The position numbers and the translations under genes are program-made. Positions 1 to 6,308 of a DNA stretch of 6,519 nucleotides are shown here, one piece after another. A model generated the notes under the pieces. The model saw nothing but the letters and a program-made list of their open reading frames with translations. It was not told where the DNA came from and ran no database searches. The stretch spans positions 1 through 6,519 of the forward strand of contig DAIAZB010000668.1 of the NCBI GenBank assembly GCA_027443745.1. Direction: 5' to 3'. The first letter of the stretch is position 1; the number at the start of each line of letters is the position of its first letter. Origin of the DNA: Thiomonas sp. GTDB lineage: Bacteria; Pseudomonadota; Gammaproteobacteria; Burkholderiales; Burkholderiaceae.

Positions 1-504
1 GGCATTGCCCTGCATGCCTTGCTGCAGTCCGCCAGCGCCACGGTCCGGCCCGAAGCCGTGATCGAGGGCTTGGATGCGTCAGGCGTTGCCCTGCAACTCG
101 GGCTCGACGCTGGCGAGGCACAGGCCGCGATGCACGCAGCCCTGCGCATCCTGCGCTCGCCACAGGCCAGCATGTATTTTGATGCGGCGCGCATCCGCTG
201 GGCACGCAACGAGGTGGAGGTTGCGTGGAATGCGCAGGCCGCAGACGAGCCGGGCTGGGGGCGGATCGACCGCCTGGTCGAACTCGATGACGCCGTCTGG
301 GTGCTGGACTACCAGCTCGCTGCCAGCACGTTGCAAACCGAGCACTACGCTCCCGTCCTCGCCCGCTATGCACAGGCCTGTGCCGGCCTGTGCCCCGGCA
401 AGCGGGTGCGCGTGGCCCTGATTGCGGGCGACGGCTCGGTGCTGGAATGGCCGGTGCCTGAGGCCGTCAACCCGCCGGGGCCTGAGCCGGCGCAGGGCGC
501 ATAG
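1..504 (+). CDS. UvrD/RecB-family (AddA-like) helicase-nuclease, C-terminal nuclease domain, partial at 5' end
   Basis: The frame is open from base 1 and ends at TAG 502-504, so only the last 167 residues of a larger protein are present. Seen: GIALHALLQ at the left edge resembles the 'RGT..H.LL' entry of RecB-type nuclease domains (His at residue 5). Residues 88-91 read RIDR and residues 102-105 read LDYQ, the two acidic positions of a PD-(D/E)XK fold. Then comes EHYAPVLARY, which aligns with the 'Y..QL..Y' motif of this family. Family knowledge: such proteins unwind and resect double-strand DNA ends in the cytoplasm for RecA-dependent repair, usually with an AddB-like partner. Odd: the catalytic Lys of DYK is Gln (CAG 313-315) and the Gln of the QL..Y motif is Val (355-357), so nuclease activity may be lost. 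The last 38 bases overlap the convergent gene. Assignment as AddA-like rather than another UvrD/RecB subfamily is inferred, because the helicase part lies outside the window. Confidence 0.75.
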   Translation, partial: GIALHALLQSASATVRPEAVIEGLDASGVALQLGLDAGEAQAAMHAALRILRSPQASMYFDAARIRWARNEVEVAWNAQAADEPGWGRIDRLVELDDAVWVLDYQLAASTLQTEHYAPVLARYAQACAGLCPGKRVRVALIAGDGSVLEWPVPEAVNPPGPEPAQGA

Positions 505-1312
505 GGGTCGTGGTGGCGGAAACGCCGGCCTTGCTGGCATCCGCTGCGCCCAGCAGCGCGCACATGCGCGCGCGCAGTGCCGTCATCTGCTGTTGCAGCT
601 GCTTGCGCATGAACCATGGCCCCAACAACGGCGGCAGCCAGATGCGCGGGTGCAGTTGCGCGGCGTAATGCACCGCGCTGCCGCCAGTCTGCGCCCGGAC
701 CTCGGCGCGGCCCTGTGAATCCAGATTGCCGTGCGTCGTGAACCATGTCGCGACATGTCCGCGCAAGGTGATCTCCAGCGTGCTGTGCAACGTCACCCGA
801 AAGGGCGCGATGCCGCCGCGTCCCGCCTGCAGCACCTGCAGGCTGTCGCCATCGGTTGCGAGCACTTCACTGCGTTCCATGCCCGGCATGTAGCTGGCCA
901 TTGCGTTGTAATCGGTCATCGCTTCCCAGGCGATCGGCACCGGCACGGGCGCAAAAAAACGCACGTCCATCTCGAAGTATCTGGGCTGTGCAGCCGGCTC
1001 GAGCCGCAGTTGCAAGGGATACCGTCGAAGAATGGCGCGGCAACGCGCGATGGCAGCGGAAGCGGTTGTCGAGGCGGTTGTCAAGGCGCGACCGGGGTCT
1101 GACGTGGGTGCCTGAAGCCGCATAGGTCCGTCGTCGCTTTGGGGCAGCGCCCGCGGCCCGGCGGGGTTGGAAGCGGAAGGCATTGCGGGCAGCGTTGCCG
1201 CATCAGCCGGCAAGCAGGTCGATGCAAGGCAGCAAAGAACAGCGGCCAAGGTCCTTGGCAAGCGCGGTGGTGCCGCATCAGGCCGACGGTGAAGGCATTG
1301 CATCCGCCACAT
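467..1312 (-). CDS. Exported SRPBCC/START-like domain protein (polyketide cyclase/COQ10 type)
   Basis: 281 residues from ATG 1310-1312. The n-region is long and basic (MWRMQCLHRR...), residues 21-34 are hydrophobic, and a signal peptidase I site A-D-A/A follows at about residue 38. A Pro/Ala/Ser-rich stretch follows to about residue 85. From about 112 to 255 comes an SRPBCC-like fold: YFEMDVRFFAPVPV, then AWEAMTDYNAMASYMPGM, typical of the cyclase/dehydrase group, and a C-terminal helix region from WLPPLLGPWFMRKQLQQQ. Family knowledge: these folds form a hydrophobic ligand pocket; homologues bind lipids, quinones or polyketides. The ligand here is unknown. The frame stays open upstream to 1477, but that part crosses the 4.5S RNA gene. 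GAAAGG 9 bases before 1312 supports the shorter start; the in-frame ATG at 1303 is an alternative. A run of seven T (coding strand, +954 to 960 region) lies in FF of VRFFAPV and does not break the frame. The 3' end overlaps the convergent helicase-nuclease gene by 38 bases. Confidence 0.75.
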   Translation of the reverse strand: MWRMQCLHRRPDAAPPRLPRTLAAVLCCLASTCLPADAATLPAMPSASNPAGPRALPQSDDGPMRLQAPTSDPGRALTTASTTASAAIARCRAILRRYPLQLRLEPAAQPRYFEMDVRFFAPVPVPIAWEAMTDYNAMASYMPGMERSEVLATDGDSLQVLQAGRGGIAPFRVTLHSTLEITLRGHVATWFTTHGNLDSQGRAEVRAQTGGSAVHYAAQLHPRIWLPPLLGPWFMRKQLQQQMTALRARMCALLGAADASKAGVSATTTPMRPAPAQAPAG

Positions 1313-1321
1313 TGTGCGCGG

Positions 1322-1327
1322 CCTTTC
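1322..1327 (-). promoter_or_regulatory. Ribosome binding site deciding the start of the SRPBCC gene
   Basis: On the minus strand GAAAGG ends 9 bases before ATG 1310-1312. No comparable purine-rich site precedes the ATG at 1303, and the farther upstream starts lie inside the 4.5S RNA gene, so this site favours the 281-residue product. Confidence 0.55.
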
Positions 1328-1397
1328 GCACTGAGCGACACGAAGGGAGGCGACGGCACTCGGGTGCAGCGTCTTGGCCAAGGCGAAGGGGGAGGTT

Positions 1398-1493
1398 GAC
1401 GAGCCGTTCCCCCGGCACTTGCAGTAAACGGCTGTGGCTGCTCCGTTCCCGGCCTGACCAGGTTTACCGCGCCGCAATGCGGGGCGGCCCGTC
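1398..1493 (-). ncRNA. ffs: 4.5S RNA, small bacterial signal recognition particle RNA
   Basis: Read on the minus strand, this stretch folds into the single long hairpin of small bacterial SRP RNA. The terminal stem GACGGGCCG (1493-1485) pairs fully with CGGCTCGTC (1406-1398), allowing one G-U pair. CCCCG pairs with CGGGG, TTGCGG with CTGCAA, and GTAAAC (1467-1462) with GTTTAC (1429-1424). The apex is diagnostic: GGTCAGG, then CCG, a GGAA tetraloop (1449-1446), CGG, then AGCAGCC. This is the Ffh-binding helix 8 with its symmetric and asymmetric internal loops. Compared with the E. coli apex (UCC/GGA around the same loop), both sides of the stem have changed together. Role (known): with Ffh it targets ribosomes translating membrane proteins to FtsY at the inner membrane. 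It is divergent from dnaX and upstream of the SRPBCC gene on the same strand. A -10-like TACAAT precedes it. No T-rich terminator is visible after 1398, so the 3' end may be made by processing. The exact ends are inferred from pairing. Confidence 0.87.
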
Positions 1494-1500
1494 AGCGAGT

Positions 1501-1506
1501 ATTGTA
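1501..1506 (-). promoter_or_regulatory. Putative -10 box of ffs
   Basis: TACAAT on the minus strand lies 7 bases before the 5' end of the 4.5S terminal stem (1493), the normal distance from a -10 box to a start site. At 17-base spacing the -35 position reads GGCAGT, which is a poor match. TTGACC occurs upstream but only 8 bases away, too close to serve as a -35. The call therefore rests on the -10 box and its position. Confidence 0.5.
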
Positions 1507-1560
1507 GGCGGGCCGGTCAAGGGACTGCCCTTGTGCCTGTCCGCATGGGTTTGCGCCCTC

Positions 1561-1566
1561 TACAAT
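1561..1566 (+). promoter_or_regulatory. Putative -10 box of dnaX, implying a leaderless transcript
   Basis: TACAAT ends 6 bases before the dnaX ATG at 1573. A start site about 7 bases after the hexamer would fall on or beside the A of ATG. Only six C residues lie between the box and the ATG, and no Shine-Dalgarno sequence is present. No convincing -35 is seen at 17-base spacing (TGTCCG). Confidence 0.45.
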
Positions 1567-1572
1567 CCCCCC

Positions 1573-3375
1573 ATGTCCAGTACCGTGCTGGCGCGGAAAT
1601 GGCGCCCTAAAACCTTCTCCACCCTGATTGGCCAGGACCATGTGGTTCGTGCCCTGACACATGCGCTGGAGCAACGCAGGCTGCATCACGCCTACCTCTT
1701 CACCGGCACGCGTGGCGTGGGTAAAACCACGATCGCCCGCATTCTGGCGAAGTCGCTCAACTGCACCGGTGCAGACGGGCAGGGTGGTATCACGGCCGAG
1801 CCCTGCGGCGTCTGCCAGGCCTGCACCGAGATCGACGCCGGCCGCTTTGTCGATTACATCGAACTCGACGCCGCCTCGAACCGCGGCGTGGATGACATGA
1901 CCCGGCTGCTGGAACAGGCGGTCTACAAACCCACATCGGGACGCTTCAAGGTCTACATGATCGACGAAGTGCACATGCTCTCCAACCACGCCTTCAATGC
2001 CATGTTGAAAACGCTGGAGGAGCCGCCCGAGTCGGTGAAGTTCGTGCTGGCCACCACCGATCCGCAAAAAGTGCCGGTCACGGTGCTCAGCCGTTGCCTG
2101 CAGTTCAGCCTCAAGTCCATGCCGCCAGCAGCGATTGCCGGGCATCTGCAGCAGGTGCTGCAGGCCGAAGGCGTCACCAGCGAGCCAAAGGCTCTGCAGG
2201 CCATCGGTCGCGCCGCGCATGGCTCGATGCGTGACGCCCTGTCGCTCACCGACCAGGCCATCGCCTACAGCGCCGGCAGCATCACCTCCGAAGCGGTACG
2301 CCAAATGCTGGGCGCGGTGGACGCCGGCTACCTGTTCGAACTGCTGCGCGCCCTGGCTGCCGCTGACGGTGCTGCCTTGCTGCAACTGGCTGATGGCATG
2401 GATGCGCGCGGCTTGTCTTTCCCCGCCGCACTGGAGGAACTGGCGTCGCTGTTGCAGCGCATCGCCGTGGTGCAAGTTGTGCCGCAAGCGCTGGATGCTT
2501 CCGACCCTGATGGTGCCGCGCTGCGCGAATTGGCCGTGGCCTTGAGTCCGGAACTCGTGCAACTGGCTTACAGCATGGTGCTGCTTGGCCGGGGCGAACT
2601 GGCGTTGGCGCCGGACGAGCATGCCGGTTTTTGCATGGTGCTGCTGCGCCTGCTGGCCTTCGCGCCGGTGGGAACCCAGGGCGCCGATCCTGCACCTGCG
2701 CAGGGCGGCCAGGGGCGCTCGGATGCATCGGTAACGCCATCGCGCCCAGCAGCGGCGGCCACGCCGGTTGCCTCGGTGGCTCATCGCCCCAAGCCTGTGC
2801 AAGCCATGGATCTCGGTGTGATTGCCGCCGTCACGTCCCCCGAGGCCCATGCCTTGGCCGACACGACCGACGCCGTTCAAGCTGTCGCCCGGACGCAGGC
2901 GCAGTCCATGCCGGTTGCAAGTTCCGCGCTGCCAGCGGCTGCGCTGCCGTCAAGCTCCGCCCCGGTGCTTGACGAAAGCTGCAGCCGGCCGTTCCCAGGC
3001 CCAGAGGCCGATTGGCCCAGCCTGGCCCAGCGCCTGGAGGTCGTCGCCCTGGCGCGCAGCCTCGCACTGCAAAGCCAGTGGATGGGGGCTGAGGGCGATT
3101 GCTGGAGCCTGCGCGTGCCCAGCGAACAATTCACGCGTGCCGGCGCGCTGGACAAGCTGCAGGCCGTGTTGAGCACGACCGCGGGCCGGCACATCAGCCT
3201 GCGCATCGAGGTGGGTCCTGTGCGCGACAGCGCCAGCTTGCGTGCCGCTGCCGCGCGGGCGCAGCGTCAGCAAGAGGCCGAATCCACCATTGCCGCGGAT
3301 CCGCTGGTGCGCCAGTTGATGCAAGACCTGGGTGCACAGATCGTGCCTGGCTCGGTGCGCCCGCTCGACGCCTGA
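1573..3375 (+). CDS. dnaX: DNA polymerase III subunit tau (gamma/tau), clamp-loader ATPase
   Basis: 600 residues, close to the 643 of E. coli tau. It starts MSSTVLARKWRPKTF, the usual DnaX N-terminus, so ATG 1573 is chosen although the frame is open upstream to 1183. Seen in order: Walker A GTRGVGKT (45-52); four zinc-finger cysteines (64, 78, 81, 84); Walker B VYMIDEVH (127-134); sensor 1 region LATTD (159-163); SRC motif with arginine finger R174; clamp-loader collar to about 367; an Ala/Pro/Ser-rich linker at about 368-479; and a C-terminal domain at about 480-600 ending DPLVRQLMQDLGAQIVPGSVRPL. Family knowledge: ATP-driven loading of the beta clamp, with the C-terminal part of tau binding the polymerase alpha subunit and DnaB at the fork. 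No A AAA AAG slippery heptamer is present in the linker region where E. coli frameshifts to make gamma, so full-length tau is probably the main product. It leads the dnaX-ybaB-recR cluster and has a likely leaderless start. Confidence 0.97.
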   Translation: MSSTVLARKWRPKTFSTLIGQDHVVRALTHALEQRRLHHAYLFTGTRGVGKTTIARILAKSLNCTGADGQGGITAEPCGVCQACTEIDAGRFVDYIELDAASNRGVDDMTRLLEQAVYKPTSGRFKVYMIDEVHMLSNHAFNAMLKTLEEPPESVKFVLATTDPQKVPVTVLSRCLQFSLKSMPPAAIAGHLQQVLQAEGVTSEPKALQAIGRAAHGSMRDALSLTDQAIAYSAGSITSEAVRQMLGAVDAGYLFELLRALAAADGAALLQLADGMDARGLSFPAALEELASLLQRIAVVQVVPQALDASDPDGAALRELAVALSPELVQLAYSMVLLGRGELALAPDEHAGFCMVLLRLLAFAPVGTQGADPAPAQGGQGRSDASVTPSRPAAAATPVASVAHRPKPVQAMDLGVIAAVTSPEAHALADTTDAVQAVARTQAQSMPVASSALPAAALPSSSAPVLDESCSRPFPGPEADWPSLAQRLEVVALARSLALQSQWMGAEGDCWSLRVPSEQFTRAGALDKLQAVLSTTAGRHISLRIEVGPVRDSASLRAAAARAQRQQEAESTIAADPLVRQLMQDLGAQIVPGSVRPLDA

Positions 3376-3440
3376 GTTGGTCGTGACTGCTGTTCCGTCG
3401 CTCCATTCCATCACTCAAAACCCCAACGAGGACCCGACCC

Positions 3441-3770
3441 ATGTTCAACAAAGGACAACTCTCCGGCTTGATGAAACAGGCCCAGCAGATGCAGGACAAC
3501 ATGAAGCGCGTGCAGGACGAGCTCGGTGCCATCGAAGTCGAGGGCCAGTCCGGCGCTGGCCTGGTGAAAGTGCTCATGACCTGCAAATACAACGTGCGCC
3601 GCGTTGCCATCGATGCCAGCCTGGTGGGTGACGACCGCGACATGCTCGAGGACCTGGTGACCGCGGCCTTCAACGACGCCGTGCGCAAGGCCGAGACCAC
3701 ATCCCAGGAAAAAATGGCAGCCGTCACCGCCGGCATGCCCCTTCCTCCCGGCATGAAGCTGCCATTCTGA
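3441..3770 (+). CDS. ybaB: YbaB/EbfC family nucleoid-associated DNA-binding protein
   Basis: 109 residues, the same length as E. coli YbaB. Seen: the N-terminus [21 protein letters not shown] forms a long amphipathic helix rich in Gln, Met and Lys. It is followed by [26 protein letters not shown], the beta core typical of the family, and a C-terminal tail [10 protein letters not shown]. Family knowledge: it forms dimers with a tweezer-like shape, binds DNA, contributes to nucleoid organisation and is often encoded between dnaX and recR. Start: GAGGA (3428-3432) lies 8 bases before the ATG. It begins 65 bases after dnaX and probably shares its transcript; no terminator is seen between them. 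Confidence 0.95.
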   Translation: MFNKGQLSGLMKQAQQMQDNMKRVQDELGAIEVEGQSGAGLVKVLMTCKYNVRRVAIDASLVGDDRDMLEDLVTAAFNDAVRKAETTSQEKMAAVTAGMPLPPGMKLPF

Positions 3771-3849
3771 AGTCGCATGCCGCGTCAGCCCCCGGCGACC
3801 GCGCTGGTCTGTTCGTCGCGCCATCGAACCACCGCATGACGGCACCGCG

Positions 3850-4461
3850 ATGAGCCCCTCCCAACTCACCCAGGTCGCCACCCTCGACGCCTTGATCGAC
3901 GCCCTGCGCAGTCTGCCCGGAATCGGCCCCAAATCGGCTGCACGCATGGCCTTTCATTTGCTGCAGCACGACCGCGGCGCGGCCTCGCGCCTCGCCGACG
4001 CTTTGACCCAGGCCTTGGGCAGCGTCCGGCGTTGCAGCCGCTGCAACACCTACACCGAACAAGAGGTCTGCGCCACCTGTGCCGACTCCAGGCGCGACCG
4101 GCGCCTGCTGTGTATCGTGGAAAGCCCGGCCGACCAGGCCGCGGTGGAACAAACCCTCACCTACCGCGGTCTGTACTTCGTGCTCATGGGCCATTTGAGC
4201 CCGCTCGATGGCGTCGGCCCCAAGGACATCGGCCTGGATCTGCTGGTGCAGCGTCTGAAGAGCGGCGAGGTGGAGGAAATCATTCTCGCCACCAACTTCA
4301 CCAATGAAGGCGAGGCCACCGCCCATGTGATTGCCGAAACCCTGAGGCCGCTCGACTTGCGCATCACGCGTCTGGCGCGCGGCGTGCCGGCCGGTGCCGA
4401 GCTGGAGTATGTCGACCTCGGCACCATCGCCCGCGCTTTGCTGGACCGGCGCGGCGCTTGA
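3850..4461 (+). CDS. recR: Recombination mediator protein RecR
   Basis: 203 residues, near the 201 of E. coli RecR. Seen: helix-hairpin-helix [18 protein letters not shown] (21-38); four-cysteine zinc finger C62, C65, C74, C77; then a Toprim domain from [10 protein letters not shown] through [12 protein letters not shown] and [14 protein letters not shown]; and the conserved C-terminal stretch [24 protein letters not shown]. Family knowledge: RecR works with RecO (and RecF) to load RecA on SSB-coated gaps in cytoplasmic recombinational repair. It lies 79 bases after ybaB and is probably cotranscribed with dnaX and ybaB. No clear Shine-Dalgarno precedes ATG 3850. A five-codon mini-ORF (3836-3853) ends across the start in an ATGA overlap, which could couple translation; this is inference. 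Nothing in the protein looks damaged. Confidence 0.97.
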   Translation: MSPSQLTQVATLDALIDALRSLPGIGPKSAARMAFHLLQHDRGAASRLADALTQALGSVRRCSRCNTYTEQEVCATCADSRRDRRLLCIVESPADQAAVEQTLTYRGLYFVLMGHLSPLDGVGPKDIGLDLLVQRLKSGEVEEIILATNFTNEGEATAHVIAETLRPLDLRITRLARGVPAGAELEYVDLGTIARALLDRRGA

Positions 4462-4583
4462 CGGCAGGAGCAGGCCTCACCGTCGCGTCGCTTCGGTGAA
4501 GCTGCAATCCCGGCCGAGCGACGGCTGCGGGTTGCCGTTAGCATCGGTTCCCGTTCTCTCTTACTCCCACCGGTGTCGCCGCC
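4462..4583. other. Intergenic region between recR and the NHL-repeat gene
   Basis: 122 bases. A possible hairpin with 6-bp arms, TCACCG (4477-4482) and CGGTGA (4494-4499), follows recR by about 16 bases but has no T-tract, so it is not called a terminator. No confident promoter or ribosome binding site for the downstream gene is visible. Confidence 0.4.
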
Positions 4584-5681
4584 ATGCCCATCTCCCGCCG
4601 CCAGACTCTTCAGTGGGCCTCGAGCCTGTTGCTGGGGGTTAGCCCTCTCGCCAGCAGGGCCGCAGCTGCATCCGGCGAAGCGTCCGGCGCAGGTCAACTC
4701 AGCCTGTTTGCCGGACAGATACAACTCCATGGTCATACTGACGGCCCGATGGGCAAAGCCACCTTCTTCGATCCGCGTGGCCTGGCCGTGGATCCGCGCA
4801 ACGGCGACATCATCCTCGCCGACGCCGCCAATGCCCTGATTCGCCGCATCACTCCGGCTGGCGACGTCAGCACCTTGGCGGGGGGCGCCGAAGACCGCGT
4901 CAGCAAGGACGGCCCGGCGCTACAGGCGCGTTTCGTCGGCCCTGACGCCTTGGCCGTGGCGCACGACGGCACCGTTTACATCGCTGACTCCTATGCCAAC
5001 ACCATTCGCGTGCTGCGCCACGGCGACGTGACCACACTGGCCGGGCAGGTCGGGCGCCAGGGGTATCGGGACGGGCAGGGAACGGCGGCGCAGTTCAACC
5101 ATCCGGTGGGCATCGCGGTGGACCCTCGCACCGGCGATGTGTTGGTGGCCGACGCCTACAACAACACCCTGCGGCGCATCAGCCCAAAGGGGCGGGTGCG
5201 CACCATCGGTGGGCAGCCGGGTGTGAACGACCATCGCGACGGCTTGCTCAAGCAAGCGCTGTTCAACACGCCCGTGGGCATTGCCGTGGCGCCTGACGGC
5301 ACCATCTACGTCAGCGAGTTCTTCAATCAGGATGTGCGCAAGATCAGTCCGCAGGGCCTGGTCAGCACCCTGGCAGGCAACCCGACCAAGCGCGGTGACA
5401 CGGATGGGCGGGGCGCTGCCGCGCTGTTTCGCAAACCGCAGCAACTCTGTCTCGACGAGCAGGGCAACATCATTCTGGCTGACGGCGGCAACCACAAAGT
5501 GCGCCGCATCACACCCGCTGGCGAGGTCACGACCCTTGCTGGCCAGGGCCAGCTCGACAAGGTGGAACTCGGCCCATTGCCGGGTGCGCTCATCACGCCT
5601 TATGGCGTGGCGCCGGGGCCGCAAGGCAGTGTGCTGGTCAGCAGCGGCGAGGCCGTGTTGCGCATCACCCAGCCAGCCTGA
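4584..5681 (+). CDS. Tat-exported NHL-repeat beta-propeller protein, function unknown
   Basis: 365 residues. The N-terminus MPISRRQTLQWASSLLLG carries a twin-arginine motif (SRRQTL, R5-R6) before a hydrophobic stretch (11-23) and an Ala-rich cleavage region (about 26-29), so folded export by the Tat pathway is likely. The rest is six NHL-type repeats at about 59-100, 112-154, 167-209, 222-265, 277-320 and 335-365. Repeats 1-5 each carry a 'DG...A.F..P.G.A' entry, an 'I..AD..N..(I/V)R.I' middle and an '(S/T)TLAG' exit. The N-terminal strand LSLFAGQ (39-45) resembles the exit strand of the other repeats and probably completes the last, shorter blade by Velcro closure. Family knowledge: six-bladed NHL propellers are binding scaffolds and some are enzymes, but no catalytic residues are recognisable here. 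The gene follows recR on the same strand and converges on queF with a 20-base gap. No strong ribosome binding site precedes ATG 4584. Ligand or partner: unknown. Confidence 0.88.
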   Translation: MPISRRQTLQWASSLLLGVSPLASRAAAASGEASGAGQLSLFAGQIQLHGHTDGPMGKATFFDPRGLAVDPRNGDIILADAANALIRRITPAGDVSTLAGGAEDRVSKDGPALQARFVGPDALAVAHDGTVYIADSYANTIRVLRHGDVTTLAGQVGRQGYRDGQGTAAQFNHPVGIAVDPRTGDVLVADAYNNTLRRISPKGRVRTIGGQPGVNDHRDGLLKQALFNTPVGIAVAPDGTIYVSEFFNQDVRKISPQGLVSTLAGNPTKRGDTDGRGAAALFRKPQQLCLDEQGNIILADGGNHKVRRITPAGEVTTLAGQGQLDKVELGPLPGALITPYGVAPGPQGSVLVSSGEAVLRITQPA

Positions 5682-5701
5682 GGGTACGCGCGGCCACGAT
5701 C

Positions 5702-6127
5702 TCAGCCGCCGGCCACAGCAGGTTGCGCGGAATCGAACCGGCTCAGGTCGACGCGGGGCTTGGGTTTCCAGCCGCGCTTGTGATGCTCCACCACCACATT
5801 GGTGTAGATGCCGCCGCGCACGTACCACTGGGCCGTGACGCGCAGGAAGCGCGGGGCGATGGCTTTCACCAGATCATCCAGAATGGTGTTGGTGACCTTT
5901 TCATGGAATGCCCCCTCGTTGCGGTAGCTCCACATGTAGAGCTTGAGGCTCTTGAGCTCGACGCATCGCTTGTCGGGAATGATGTCGAGCAGGATACGGG
6001 CGAAATCCGGCTGGCCGGTGAGCGGACACAGGCAGGTGAACTCGGGCACCTGCATATGGATGTGATAGTCACGCCCGGCGGCCGGGTTGGGAAAAGTCTG
6101 CAGAGTCTTGCTGGGTTGGCTGCTCAT
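5702..6127 (-). CDS. queF: NADPH-dependent 7-cyano-7-deazaguanine (preQ0) reductase, short single-domain type
   Basis: 141 residues from ATG 6125-6127, the length of the unimodular (B. subtilis YkvM-like) class rather than the roughly 280-residue E. coli type. Seen: [14 protein letters not shown] with catalytic Cys34 and acid Asp41, seven residues apart as in the family; the QueF motif ELKSLKLY (57-64); and RNEGAFHE with the substrate-binding His75-Glu76. All key residues are intact. Reaction (known): reduces the nitrile of preQ0 to the aminomethyl group of preQ1 using two NADPH, a cytoplasmic step in queuosine synthesis for tRNA wobble position 34. The frame extends eight codons upstream to a TTG at 6151, but ATG 6127 gives the usual N-terminus [10 protein letters not shown]. 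Neither start has an obvious Shine-Dalgarno; the bases before the ATG are C/T-rich. It is transcribed away from smc and towards the NHL gene. No preQ1 riboswitch was recognised upstream. Confidence 0.96.
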   Translation of the reverse strand: MSSQPSKTLQTFPNPAAGRDYHIHMQVPEFTCLCPLTGQPDFARILLDIIPDKRCVELKSLKLYMWSYRNEGAFHEKVTNTILDDLVKAIAPRFLRVTAQWYVRGGIYTNVVVEHHKRGWKPKPRVDLSRFDSAQPAVAGG

Positions 6128-6240
6128 GGGTTGGAAGGTGGGAGAAAGCAAGTCGGAGATCGGCCGGACGAGACATCGCGCATGCGCGGCTCAGCGTGGC
6201 GCCATGGCAGGCTGCAGGTCGGGCGGCGACACGGTGCAAA

Positions 6241-6255
6241 CCCGGATTATCCGGG
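6241..6255. repeat. Perfect 15-bp inverted repeat (7-bp arms, 1-base centre)
   Basis: CCCGGAT, T, ATCCGGG. It lies about 114 bases upstream of the queF start and about 54 bases before the smc extended -10. The one-base centre suits a dimeric protein site better than an RNA hairpin, though CCGG arms with an ATTAT loop are possible. No regulator is recognised. Confidence 0.4.
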
Positions 6256-6308
6256 GCCTCGGTGCCGGCCGCTGCGCCGCCGCCCGTGCGGGAGGAGCGC
6301 CAGGCGGA

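Noticed and set aside
1313..1345. Hairpin sequestering the SRPBCC ribosome binding site (CCTTCG with CGAAAGG)
   Set aside because: It needs a bulge or mismatch and a 12-base loop. It is plausible but not distinguishable from chance without folding and comparison.
1183..1572. N-terminal extension of dnaX by 130 codons
   Set aside because: The extension crosses the 4.5S RNA gene and has no DnaX similarity. The family N-terminus begins at 1573.
2065..2075. A-run (CAAAAAG) in dnaX as a programmed frameshift site
   Set aside because: It is in the wrong phase for a -1 A AAA AAG slip and falls in the conserved ATPase core (DPQKVPV), not in the linker where gamma would end.
1492..2880. 462-codon open frame on the minus strand
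   Set aside because: It lies opposite dnaX, shows no recognisable domain, and is Arg/Gly/His/Gln-rich as expected from antisense of GC-rich coding sequence. dnaX is certain.
4477..4499. Terminator after recR
   Set aside because: The 6-bp arms have an 11-base loop and no T-tract follows, so evidence is too weak.
5682..5701. Bidirectional terminator between the NHL gene and queF
   Set aside because: The 20-base gap contains no stem with a T-tract.
4920..5828. 302-codon open frame on the minus strand opposite the NHL gene
   Set aside because: It has no domain, its composition is that of a shadow frame, and it overlaps both the NHL repeats and the end of queF, which are clearly coding.
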